A DNA stretch of 64,000 nt from Parapristionchus giblindavisi (lineage: Eukaryota > Nematoda > Chromadorea > Rhabditida > Diplogasteridae). The notes under the pieces are model-generated. The model was not told where the DNA came from. It made no database searches and saw only the letters and a list, made by a program, of their open reading frames with translations. Location: assembly GCA_943737045.1 (NCBI GenBank), contig CALSFV010000243.1, positions 575,001-639,000 on the forward strand. The letters are read 5' to 3'. A program made the translations under genes and the position numbers. Below are positions 1-8,958 of this stretch, in pieces. Numbering within the stretch: position 1 is the first letter of the stretch; the number at the start of each line of letters is the position of its first letter.

Positions 1-262
1 CGTTCTTTTTTTGAATGCAGTGATGATACACACATAGTGAATATACACTGGTGAAAATTCTTGAAAATCTTAGGTAAAAGTCTCGAAATTGAAGAATATG
101 GAAAAATAGGAGATTTTTCCGTATTTTCTCCCACAATCTCCTACAATAGGATGGTTGTGTCGTTTACTCTCGTTTTGACGGTAAATAGAACAAATGCATT
201 TGTCTTATGCGTCTACGAAGTCACTTAAACGTGCGCTAAAGTTCGTTACCGTCTGCGTAAAA
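1..262. other. AT-rich intergenic sequence
   Basis: No coding or RNA signal was found in this stretch. It lies downstream of the minus-strand peptide gene that ends at 588 and leads into a hairpin. Confidence 0.4.
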
Positions 263-388
263 TTTGGAGTGTGTTGGGTCTCAGAACAAATACTGTGAGT
301 GTCAATAGGGATACGGATCACCCATCGATCAATTATCGTAGACAACCGTACTCTAGCCTTTTCCACTTGGGACCCAACACACTCCAAA
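263..388. repeat. Hairpin with 18-bp perfect arms
   Basis: The stretch 263-280 is the reverse complement of 371-388 and includes GTGTTGGGTC. The pairing could extend further imperfectly on both sides. A distantly similar sequence (GGAGTGTTTTGGGTCTC) sits near 20580, at the truncated edge of the K3 kinase remnant. It is probably a small inverted-repeat element; no target duplication was identified. Confidence 0.5.
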
Positions 389-587
389 ATTCGCGCTGAC
401 ACACACGTTGGAAAGAGAATTATTTTAAGAACTCGGCTGCGTTGTACTGTACTACTGGTACGTTATGAAATGCAAAAACAACATGGGTAAAGTAAAATAT
501 TTATTGAAAAAAAAACGAAAAAAATGAAGATCAATGAAATCACCGGTAATATTCTGAATTGTACATAGTAAATACAATTGATATGTT

Positions 588-1039
588 TTACTTTCCGTAG
601 GCATAAGCATAAGGATGGTAGGCAGCAGCATATCCATAAGCGGGATATGCAAAAGTTGATGCATATCCATAGGCAGGATAAGATCCAACTAGCACTTGAC
701 GTTTGGCACGAGTTGACTGAATACAATAGTTATTAGAATATTATTAAATTGATAGAAATAAATTTAAAGATTAAAGATCGAAGACCGACCTCGATATCTC
801 TCTTTCCAATAACACGGTAAGCTCCGTATGCGGGAAAAGCACCATAAGCAGCTCCGTAGTATCCAAGACCGTAACCGTAAGCAGGATATCCAAGACCGGA
901 ATATAGAAGTTGACGCTTGGCACGGGCTTCAGAGGTCTGGAAAAGTACTTATTGATTCGAGTCAATAACAAAGATATCTAACCTCTTCAGCGAAAACTCC
1001 AGCAATAACGAGAAGAGCGATAAGAGCTACAGATTTCAT
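588..1039 (-). CDS. YG-rich secreted peptide precursor, copy 1
   Basis: Three exons read on the minus strand: 983-1039, 790-936 and 588-716, all joined in phase 0, giving 110 aa. Residues 1-17 are a hydrophobic signal peptide (MKSVALIALLVIAGVFA). Dibasic sites follow: RAKR before a Gln-led peptide rich in YGYGLGYYGAAYGA, then GKR, then TRAKR before a second Gln-led peptide ending YAYGK at the stop. This is the layout of a neuropeptide-like or antimicrobial-like secreted precursor. Gly before KR, and the terminal GK, would allow C-terminal amidation of both peptides; N-terminal Gln could become pyroglutamate (inference). A polyadenylation motif AATAAA lies at 500-505 on the minus strand. The start was chosen because it opens the signal peptide about 45 bases below a TATA box. 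Family name unknown. Confidence 0.85.
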
Positions 1040-1082
1040 TGAAGTTGATTGATTGGTTGATGATATTCATTCTCACTCTGAA

Positions 1083-1091
1083 CCTTATATA
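1083..1091 (-). promoter_or_regulatory. TATA box of peptide gene copy 1
   Basis: TATATAAGG on the minus strand, 44-52 bases upstream of the ATG. The same motif occurs at the same spacing before copies 2 and 3. The short distance leaves room for only a very short 5' untranslated region. Confidence 0.7.
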
Positions 1092-1130
1092 TTAGAAACG
1101 AACCTTCTAAGCATGTGGTATCTCCCTCTC

Positions 1131-1835
1131 GAGTGTACTCTTTACTAAACGAATTCGATGTTCCATGAAACTTTCCATTTCAAGTGGAACTGAGTGGCCA
1201 ATGATATCTTTTTTTTTCAAGTAAGATGAAACTACAAGTCCTTTTAAAGAAAAGGATAAAAAGTGTCACAATGAACAGAGTATCTGTAAAAAATATAAAT
1301 AAAAGTTCTGACGGTTTGTGAAGACATTACATCGGACTCCACAAATGTATTATATGTACATTTTTGAAAAATTCTCATGTGTGATTTATTATTCTAATTT
1401 TTTTCAAGTACATCATGAAATCTCGGTTAAAGGGTGCGTAACCTCTCTCAATGGTCTCTTCAACGCGCAATGCTCTCTCGTTGTTAGAGAACAGAGAAAT
1501 AATGTGCGCAATGAAGAGACCATTGAGTGAGGTAACGCTCCCTTTAATGGTTCTTTACCGAGACTTGTTTATGTGTACCAGAAATGAAGAATGATAAAAT
1601 ACACTTATCCTTTGTGCAACAACGAAGTTTTTTAGCTCGGATTATGGTATTCCGGAGCAGTTACAATTTTAGAGATTTTTTCCGTATAGTACTTTTGATA
1701 GGTTTGTCTCCATATAAAAAAATGCAGTGATCCATATTGGAAAAAATAATATCATTGGTCACTCAGTTCCACTTGAAATATAAACTTTCACGGAACATCG
1801 AATTCGTTTAGTAAAGAGTACACTCGATAGAGAGA
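1131..1835. repeat. Inverted duplication of the 5' flanks of peptide genes 1 and 2
   Basis: 1131-1209 and 1749-1835 are near-perfect inverted copies (shared GAATTCGATGTTCC and AGTGGAACTGAGTG). Together with the genes on either side, they show that copies 1 and 2 arose as one inverted duplication that took at least 170 bases of upstream flank. The unpaired centre (about 1210-1748) contains a separate TTAA-flanked hairpin element and otherwise featureless AT-rich sequence. Confidence 0.8.
1427..1547. mobile_element. TTAA-flanked palindromic MITE, copy 1
   Basis: 121 bp beginning TTAAAGGGTGCG and ending CGCTCCCTTTAA, with long self-complementary arms containing AATGGTCTCTTCA. Three more copies occur at 5648, 26415 and 28739, all bounded by TTAA. 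TTAA targeting is typical of piggyBac-related elements, but there is no coding capacity to confirm a superfamily. Confidence 0.8.
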
Positions 1836-1881
1836 TAGGGACAGAGACAGCAAGCCATATGATTAGAAGATTCTTTTCTAC

Positions 1882-1890
1882 TATATAAGG
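1882..1890 (+). promoter_or_regulatory. TATA box of peptide gene copy 2
   Basis: TATATAAGG, 44-52 bases upstream of the ATG at 1934, at the same spacing as in its inverted twin copy 1. Confidence 0.7.
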
Positions 1891-1933
1891 TTCAGGGAAA
1901 GAATGAATATCATCAACCGATCAATCAACTGCA

Positions 1934-2382
1934 ATGAAATCTGTAGCTCTTATCGCTCTTTTCGTTATTGCTGGAATTTTCGCTGAAGAGGTTAGATATC
2001 TTTTGTATTCACTCGAATCAATCAGTACTCTTCCAGACCTCCGAGGCCCGTGATAAGCGTCAACTTCTATATTCCGGTCTTGGATATCCTGCTTACGGTT
2101 ACGGTCTTGGATACTACGGAGCTGCTTATGGAGCTTATCCCGCATATGGAGCTTACCACGTTATTGGAAAGAGAGATACCGAGGTTGGTCTTTGATCTTT
2201 GATCTTGTTTATCTCTATCAATTAATTAACATTGTAATAGTTATTGTATTCAGTCAACTCGTGCGAAACGTCAAGTGCTAGTTGGATCTTATCCTGCCTA
2301 TGGATATGCATCAACTTTTGGATATCCCGCTTATGGATATGCTGCTGCCTACCATCCTTATGCTTATGCCTACGGAAAGTAA
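1934..2382 (+). CDS. YG-rich secreted peptide precursor, copy 2
   Basis: Exons 1934-1990, 2037-2183 and 2254-2382, phase 0 junctions, 110 aa. The layout matches copy 1: signal peptide MKSVALIALFVIAGIFA, first dibasic site RDKR (copies 1 and 3 have RAKR), a Gln-led YGYGLGYYGAAYGAYPAYG peptide ending HVIG-KR, then TRAKR and a Gln-led peptide with YPAYGYA repeats ending YAYGK. It is divergent from copy 1 and convergent with copy 3. AATAAA lies at 2462-2467. All three copies share exon lengths of 57, 147 and 129 nt, which supports a functional family under length constraint. Secretion and processing are inferred from sequence; receptor or antimicrobial function is unknown. Confidence 0.87.
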
Positions 2383-2589
2383 AACATATCAATTGTATTT
2401 ACTATGTACAATTCAGAATATTACCGGTGATTTCATTGATCTTCAGTTATCGTTATTTCCAAATAAATATTGTTCTTTATCCACGTTGCATTTGCATTTC
2501 AAAGTGAATCAGTGCATTATAACCAAAGATATATCTGCTTTTCCCCGAAAACATTATAGAACTAAGACGCACTGGAACTGGACATTCTC

Positions 2590-3180
2590 GTCGTAGTAAC
2601 GAGTAAACGGATCGCGGTACAGAATTGGCTAGTTTTGGTCACTTTGGTGACCAATTCTCTGAACCTTCTTTTTCTAACCTAAAGAGGCATCATCAAAATA
2701 CTGGAGATATTTTCATGTAAGACGTGGTAGAGCTGATGTAAGCTACGATTATATAGAACATTTCGTTCGGACCAAGTGAATGATCAAGCGAACGAGCAAT
2801 GCGCGGTCACGTTATCAAGATACACAGAGAGCAAACATGCCTAAATATGGGCAATTGATATGCAAACAATTTCCTCACATTCGGGCCAAAAGCCACCGAT
2901 TTTTTTTTGATTTGCCCATATACAGGCTAGCATTTGTCTGAATACGGGCAAATTGTTCGCCAACTAACGTCATTCGGGCAAGTTTAATCTTTGTGTGTCA
3001 ATAAGACTAGTCCCCTTAAATTAGGGAGCCTTAATTAATGCTTGCCAGGAATTTTGTTCAGTACATTCGTAAATTAATATTTTTTGTATATTTTGACTTA
3101 CTTACCAATACTGTTCTTTTGATTTTATTGTAGTCATCCAATAGATCAACGAGTGAATTATTTCGAATTCTTTTCTTTAG
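2590..3180. other. Intergenic DNA with inverted repeats
   Basis: A short inverted repeat (AGAATTGG...CCAATTCT) lies near 2620-2665. Roughly 2815-2995 holds an imperfect hairpin with ATATGGGCAA and ATTCGGGC motifs; a related sequence is at 47375-47475. No gene was found here apart from the acceptor at 3179-3180 of the next entry. Confidence 0.45.
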
Positions 3181-3388
3181 TGAGAAATTTTATATAAATA
3201 GTAGTCCTTTCGGGACCTCTTTTGGAATCCCATTTACTTACCACTTTGGTGGACCAGTTTTCCACTATCCCATTGCGGGACGAGATGTTGAGGAACAGAA
3301 CATTGTTGTTGTAGAAACGATTAAACAACCCGTGTTGCAGAATGGCGTCGTTCCAGAATTGGGTGGAATAGACCCCAATTTTTGGTAA
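3181..3388 (+). CDS. Isolated C-terminal coding exon, unknown protein
   Basis: After a good acceptor (TTCTTTAG at 3173-3180) a frame stays open for 68 codons to TAA at 3386-3388. It reads EKFYINSSPFGTSFGIPFTY at the start and VVPELGGIDPNFW at the end, with a hydrophobic, Pro/Gly-rich middle and one acidic patch (RDVEEQN). The composition is protein-like and unlike the surrounding AT-rich repeats. No in-frame ATG occurs, and I could not find upstream exons in the 600 bases before it, so it is a partial gene, a remnant of a lost gene, or a captured exon. I do not recognise the family. Confidence 0.4.
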
Positions 3389-3565
3389 CTTAGCCACTCG
3401 CATACTGTTCTACGTAGCTTATAGAGTTTGTCTAACATTTTACTATGAAATGCAAATGCAACGTGGATAAAGTAAAATATTTATTCGGATATAACGAATA
3501 ATTGAAGATCAATGAAATCACCGGTAATTTTCTGAATTGTGCATAGTAAATACAATTGATGTTGT

Positions 3566-4015
3566 TTACTTTCCGTAGGCATAAGCATAAGGATGGTAGG
3601 CAGCAGCATATCCATAAGCGGGATATCCAAAAGTTGATGCATATCCATAGGCAGGATAAGATCCAACTAGGACTTGACGTTTGACACGAGATGACTGAAT
3701 ACAATAATTATTAGAATATTAATGAATTGATAGAAATAAAAAAAGATCAAAGATCAAAGACCAACCTCGGTATCTCTCTTTAAAATAACGTGGTAAGCTC
3801 CATATGCGGGATAAGCCCCATAAGCAGCTCCGTAGTATCCAAGACCGTAACCGTAAGCAGGATATCCAAGTCCGGAATACAGAAGTTGACGCTTGGCACG
3901 GGCCTCGGAATTCTGGAAGAGTATTGATTGATTCGAGTCATTACTAAAGAGCTCTAACCTCTTCAGCGAAAACTCCAGCAATAACGAGAAGAGCGATAAG
4001 AGCTACAGATTTCAT
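3566..4015 (-). CDS. YG-rich secreted peptide precursor, copy 3
   Basis: Minus-strand exons 3959-4015, 3766-3912 and 3566-3694, 110 aa, same exon lengths as its paralogs. Signal peptide MKSVALIALLVIAGVFA, RAKR site, Gln-led YG-rich peptide, then HVILKR where copies 1 and 2 have VIGKR: the amidation Gly before the dibasic site is replaced by Leu. The second peptide (after SSRVKR) is intact and still ends YAYGK. The TATA box is at 4060-4067 and the minus-strand AATAAA at 3480-3485. The 3' flank matches that of copy 1, so this is a third duplicate with diverged processing. Confidence 0.86.
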
Positions 4016-4059
4016 TGTAGTTGATTGATCGACTGATGATATTCATTGACTGGTTTCTA

Positions 4060-4067
4060 CTTATATA
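4060..4067 (-). promoter_or_regulatory. TATA box of peptide gene copy 3
   Basis: TATATAAG on the minus strand, 45-52 bases upstream of the ATG at 4015, the same placement as in the two paralogs. Confidence 0.65.
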
Positions 4068-4329
4068 GTAGTGAACTATCTAAACATATGGCAGATCGTT
4101 TCCTTGTTTCTCTAAACTTCTTATTTCAGTGCATTCTCTTACCGGAACTAATTCGATGTTTCGACTGAGTTGTTTAATGTAACCAAGTGACCAGTGGATT
4201 GGAACTTCCTTACTTTGATCATACAGTTTGTTCATATGACAATTTGCAAAAAGATGTGCATAAGATATCAATATGAGAAGATCCTGGCACAACTCCACAA
4301 CCCCGAAATATGACGCCCGGATTAATCAG

Positions 4330-4435
4330 TGGTGACACTTCGCCCTGGGAACGTTCTCATGCAAATAAAGAAAGCGATAGTGCATTGTCAGAGCGGAAAG
4401 TTTAAAATTAGCTCGGTCTGTGCCCTTTAATGTAC
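4330..4435. mobile_element. CAGAGCGG-type MITE, degenerate copy
   Basis: Contains CAGAGCGGAAAGTTTAAAATT and a weak inverted partner (CGCCCTGGGAACG). It belongs to the roughly 110-120 bp family best preserved at 9156-9276 and also seen near 8272, 16275 and 26717. Confidence 0.5.
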
Positions 4436-4445
4436 GACGTGTTCA

Positions 4446-5276
4446 TTCGTAGTTTGTAATACCCCATGTTGTTTCAGTGCAACGCAAAAACTCACGTAGC
4501 CTGTGCACTTTCGCAAACGCTGACTCATCACAGTAAAGTTTTAGTCTACTTTACTGAGGAGATGGTAATTATTTCGTCAGAACGGCTTTACCTTCACCTC
4601 TATATAAACTGGAGTTGAGTTTAGCGTATAGTTCTTTATCAATTCTATTTTATTGCAACCTAATGCCTTTGCATTCAATTGTTTAGTTTGCATATCTTCC
4701 TAAAATGGAGAAATTGTGTTTGAAATGCATTATTGGCTAAGATCCTTTTTTATTTCTTCTCGATCGAGTTTTGGCCAATCCCCGGTGACTCACATGGCGC
4801 TTTATCTGCATTCCTTTACCGTTACATCTTTGATTGGAGAAAACTCTCTCGATTTTATGTGTTCTCTCGCTTCTGACTGTCTTGTCTCTCTTATTTTCAC
4901 GAGTTTCCTCTCGGTATCGTCCTTCTCTTTTAACTTATTCCACTTGATAGACAGTGTGGCATCGAAACTTTATATTATGTAAGGTTTGGGATATGTGAAA
5001 CACTTACTATGTAGTGTTTCGATGGCGTAGTGATGATCGATCGAAGTTTATCACTTATCTTCAACATTTTCTCACATTTAATTGAATTATCTCCTCTCTG
5101 ATACGGAAGGTAAAGGTAAAAGATTGAAGCAAATCTCATGAAGTCCTGCGGGAAACCACGATGTGGCCTGTATTTTTTTTGTACACAACTGATCATAAGG
5201 AGATGAAAGAAGAAAATAAAGAAGATCCCCTTTTATGACACTCCAGATTCAGTGAGATTTAATGATTACCATAATA
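4446..5276. other. Intergenic repeat fragments
   Basis: About 4505-4650 matches part of the arms of the 5795-7302 palindrome (TAATTATTTCGTCAGAACGG, then CTCTATATAAACTGGAGTT). 5137-5160 carries a CCTGCGGGA motif shared with 7320 and 7545. The rest shows no supportable gene; open frames here have no splice or homology support. Confidence 0.45.
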
Positions 5277-5636
5277 GTTAAAAACCTTCGGCTTCGATTT
5301 TTGTTTCAAACCAATTAATGAAATCGATTTACAAAAATACTAAATAACATATCGACCTGCCAATGATGTAGGCGCATTCTCCTTAAGATTTCGAGTAATT
5401 CTTCTGTTGACGACTCGATACCAAAATCACACCCCGAAGAGATACAGAACTCCAAATTCGGCCGATTTCGGCGTCAAAAAAGTTTGACGTCGTGTCTCGA
5501 CGTTGATAATGAAGATATGCAAAAAAGCTCTGGCCACCTTGTTAGGGACCCTAATGACTACCAAAAAATGACCTTTGCTCATTTTCGAGTTTTTCAATGT
5601 GCCACCGTTTATTCGAACCTTACGCGACACGCGTGA
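5277..5636. mobile_element. Truncated copy of the long-arm TA element
   Basis: Matches the right arm of the 55991-58428 element (AAGTTTGACGTCGT, CAAAAAAGCTCTGGCCAC) and ends in the same terminus, CACGCGTGA, followed by TA at 5637-5638. Only the outer 360 bp of one arm remain. Confidence 0.7.
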
Positions 5637-5647
5637 TAAGACTCTAT

Positions 5648-5768
5648 TTAAAGGGAGCGTAACCTCACTCAATGGTCTCTTCATTGCGCACACTATTTCT
5701 CTGTTCTCTAACAACGAGAGAGCATTGCGCGTCGAAGAGACCATTGAGTGAGGTAACGCTCCCTTTAA
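5648..5768. mobile_element. TTAA-flanked palindromic MITE, copy 2
   Basis: 121 bp from TTAAAGGGAGCG to CGCTCCCTTTAA with near-perfect complementary arms around a short loop (GTTCTCTAACAACGAGAGAG). Same family and length as the copy at 1427. Confidence 0.85.
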
Positions 5769-5794
5769 ATCACATTATCTCTTCATAAACTACG

Positions 5795-7302
5795 ATGCTA
5801 GGCCATGCTAGGGTGATGTTTATATTGAGGTGAAGCTAAAGCCGTTCTGACGAAATAATAACTAACTCCTTACTAAAAGTGACTAAAATTTTACTGTGAT
5901 GAGAAAGAAAGAGCACCTTCGCAAACATTGACTCATTACAGTAGTTTTAGTCAGTTTTATTGTCAGTAAGGAGATGGTAATTATTTCGTCAGAACGGCTT
6001 TAGCTTCATCTCTATATATAATATGCATCTACAGTAGCAGCCAAAATTCGGCAAAAACTGTGCAATGTCATAACTTTTGACTCAGTTGAGCAATCAGGCT
6101 CATGTTTTGGTAGGTTACTATCGGCTATGTTGACATCCTATCCTACCCCCACTATTATCGTCTACTGTCATCCTCTGGTATTTCCAAACTAGTAGTTTAC
6201 TTACGTGACGTCACAGGCTAGAAGTTTACTACTAGTGAAAGAACATTTGACGAAATGCATTACGTAATAGCCCATGAGGGATACAAAACTTGGCCGAGTG
6301 TGAGCCCGATCGTTTGAATTTGGTAATTTTTTTTCTTTTTGAGGTACAGGAAGTGCCCGTCTCAGATTAATTTATGTTCTGTTCAGCAGCAAGATATCTT
6401 CTATATATAGCAGACGACAGTGTTTCGTAAAATTTCGAGTTCTTCGATAGAAGTTATTTTTTAAAGAAGTTTGCATATCGGATAACCAGTAAATGTTGTT
6501 AATACACTGCTAACAACAAGCCTCAGAATAAAAAACCTGAGGAAATAATTTCGACTGAGTAAGTAGATAGAGGCTACCTCATCAATTCTAAATAATAAGT
6601 AGAGGAATCATAACAATTATATTATTATAATATATTTATCTTTAACGATAAACAGAGAGGTGAAAGAGAAAATACAATTATGGAATGGGGCGAAGCAAGT
6701 GAGATCAAACAATTATTCAAGTGGGGACTCTGGTATTTTCAAACTAGTAGTTTACTTATATTTCCCACTAGCCGCAGACTTGCAAGTCTACGGCTAGTTA
6801 AACGTAAGAATACTAGAAGTGGTGTATAATACGGTAATGCATTTCGTCATATGTTCTTTCACTAGTAGTAAACATCTAGTCTGTGACGTCACGTAAGTAA
6901 ACTACTAGTTTGGAAATACTAGAGGATGACAGTAGACGATAATAGTGGGGGTAGGATAGGATGTCAACATAGTCGATAGTAACCTACCAAAACATGAGCC
7001 TGATTGCTCAACTGAGTCAAAAGTTATGACATTGCACAGTTTTTGCCGAATTTTGGCTGCTACTGTAGATGCATATTATATATAGAGATGAAGCTAAAGT
7101 CGTTCTGACGAAATAATTACCATCTCCTTACTGACAATAAAACTGACTAAAACTACTGTAATGAGTCAATGTTTGCGAAGGTGCTCTTTCTTTCTCATCA
7201 CAGTAAAATTTTAGTCACCTTTAGTAAGGAGTTAGTTATTATTTCGTCAGAACGGCTTTAGCTTCACCTCAATATAAGCATCACCCTAGCATGGCCTAGC
7301 AT
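5795..7302. mobile_element. 1.5-kb fold-back element with 470-bp arms
   Basis: 5795-6264 and 6831-7302 are long inverted repeats, from ATGCTAGGCCATGCTAGGG at the left to its complement at the right. The arms contain shorter internal inverted blocks (ACGAAATAAT...AGAACGGCTTTAGC) and TGACGTCA. The 566-bp centre resembles 48350-48600 (TATAGCAGACGACAG, CGAGTTCTTCGA), a Tc1/mariner-like remnant. No transposase frame was found. Confidence 0.75.
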
Positions 7303-7616
7303 ACCCACCCACCCGCACCCGCAGGACTTCGTGTACCTTGAATAACGGGTTGTACCCTTTTTTATCTTTTTATATAAACTAGAGTTGATTTTAGCGTCAA
7401 GCGCTTTATCAATTCTATTCTATTATATATTTAGAATCAATTTTCCGATTTTTGCGCAAAATGACATTATAGGTCTTTATTGATCTCAATATTGCAGCCT
7501 AACAAGCATTATAGCATTGATCACTGTCCTAGCAGTGATCTCCCGCAGGACCTTATGTACCTTGAATAACGGGATATACATACCTTTACCTTTTACCTTT
7601 TATAGCAATCTCCCAG
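7303..7616. other. Repeat-derived intergenic DNA
   Basis: Contains CCCACCCGCA repeats (also at 12150-12320) and two copies of a CCTTGAATAACGGG motif. 7368-7430 repeats sequence from 4600-4655. No gene was seen. Confidence 0.45.
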
Positions 7617-7787
7617 CTTTCGATGTCCTGCAAAATCCCATATTGCTCATGTTTTGTCTGTTTTGTCAACACCTAGATCCGTGACTAAAGAAAGATTTTC
7701 TTTTTTTTTCAAGATTATTTTTTCGAAAGATTATTTTTAAAGATTTTCATTGGGTTTTCGATACTTTTTACGATAGCGGTAAGCGCG
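7617..7787 (+). pseudogene. Degenerate copy of progranulin exon 1 and leader
   Basis: Parallels 8860-9003: CTCATGTTTTGTCTGTTTTG and then TTTTCGATACTTTTTACGAT before a splice donor at 7788, aligned with the real exon 1 signal-peptide codons and donor at 9004. The start codon is lost (ATTTTC against ATGTTC), and no granulin exon follows before 8.9 kb. It is a partial upstream duplication of the progranulin 5' end. Confidence 0.6.
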
Positions 7788-8958
7788 GTAAAACTGTTTG
7801 CGGGCATGTTCACGATATGTACCAGGGCTGTGCATCCAGTTTTCTATTTACAATTCTTTGATGCTTGTCTCTGCTAAACGTCAATAATTTCTTCGGATAT
7901 TCAAACAAAATAAATTCTTTTTCTTTGTTCCTTTAGATGTGAGTAATCGATATATCGTTGGCCAGTGTGGAATGTGCTGGAGAAATGGTCAAAGAAAATC
8001 TAGAGATCATGCGAGATTGAGAGGGTCAGGAAGTTAGAACGAATAGAAATAGCATGTGAAACGATGAGAGTGGTTCCAAATTCGATAGATTGACATTTGT
8101 TAGTGGGCGCTTATCACTATTCGATTCTCGGTAATCATATGGTATACATTTTCGCGTGGAAACTGATTGTTGTGATTGAAGCTTTTGATTTTTTTATAAT
8201 GTCATCTATTAATAGTATTATGTTTTAGAATATTTTTCGTTGCCTAGTGTTGAAGTGAAATGAGTTCTTTAAGGCCAGGGCTCGAGCTACACAAGTTGAC
8301 TCTCCGCTCTGGCAACGCTCTCGCAGACAAATAAAGCGTGTGAGCCTTGTCAGAGCGGAGAGTTTCAAATTACATTGATCGCGGAGTTCATTGAACTAAT
8401 TTTTGGTCACTTCAATGCTCGTGATTTGAGATCAGTAGATCAGTCCGTCCCATAAATATCTATCAATCGATCGATAAACACATCAATCAATATTTTCATT
8501 TACCAAATTAACAATCAATATTCTTAATTGTCGATCAATCGATACCTTTATTTATAAAAATAACCCCCTTATCAATCAATCGACAAGTAGAGGGCAGAAA
8601 ACGTCGTTATCAAGGGCTATCAGTGGGTCACTCTCGATAAGAATTTGTTGAGTCTTCACATTCGATCATTTGCTCATTACCTCTGTCAATCAATTTTGCC
8701 CTTTATCATTTATTCTTTTCATTTTCGAAAAATCTTTATATTGATCTCAGTCTCAATCACAGTTTTCTGTCAATTTTGGAATCGAGAATGATTATTCAAC
8801 ATGTATACTCTATCAAAATTAATGCTCTCTCTCGCTTGTGGCTTACGCCAGAATACTGTGCAATTTATTTCACGACCTGCTATCATCCATATCACTCATG
8901 TTTTCGTCTGTTTTGACGACACCTTGACCCGTTGTCTGACTAAACAAATACCTTTAAG
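7788..8958. other. Progranulin 5' intergenic region
   Basis: AT-rich, with many ATCAATCGAT-like motifs at 8455-8590 that are also frequent in the introns of this region. 8272-8400 is a CAGAGCGG-type MITE. No clear TATA box and no conserved regulatory site can be defended. Confidence 0.4.
8272..8400. mobile_element. CAGAGCGG-type MITE
   Basis: Inverted arms ACTCTCCGCTCTGGCAACG and TTGTCAGAGCGGAGAGT around a central ATAAAG stretch. It is the same family as 9156-9276. Confidence 0.65.

Noticed and set aside
2282..2596. 104-aa frame overlapping peptide gene copy 2
   Set aside because: It is an out-of-frame reading of exon 3 and its 3' flank; the spliced frame with signal peptide and dibasic sites explains the region.
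3158..3403. 81-aa minus-strand frame
   Set aside because: Shadow of the plus-strand exon 3181-3388, whose frame has an acceptor and more protein-like composition.
4716..4982. 88-aa plus-strand frame rich in Ser, Phe and Leu
   Set aside because: No splice context, no paralog and low-complexity composition typical of AT-rich chance frames.
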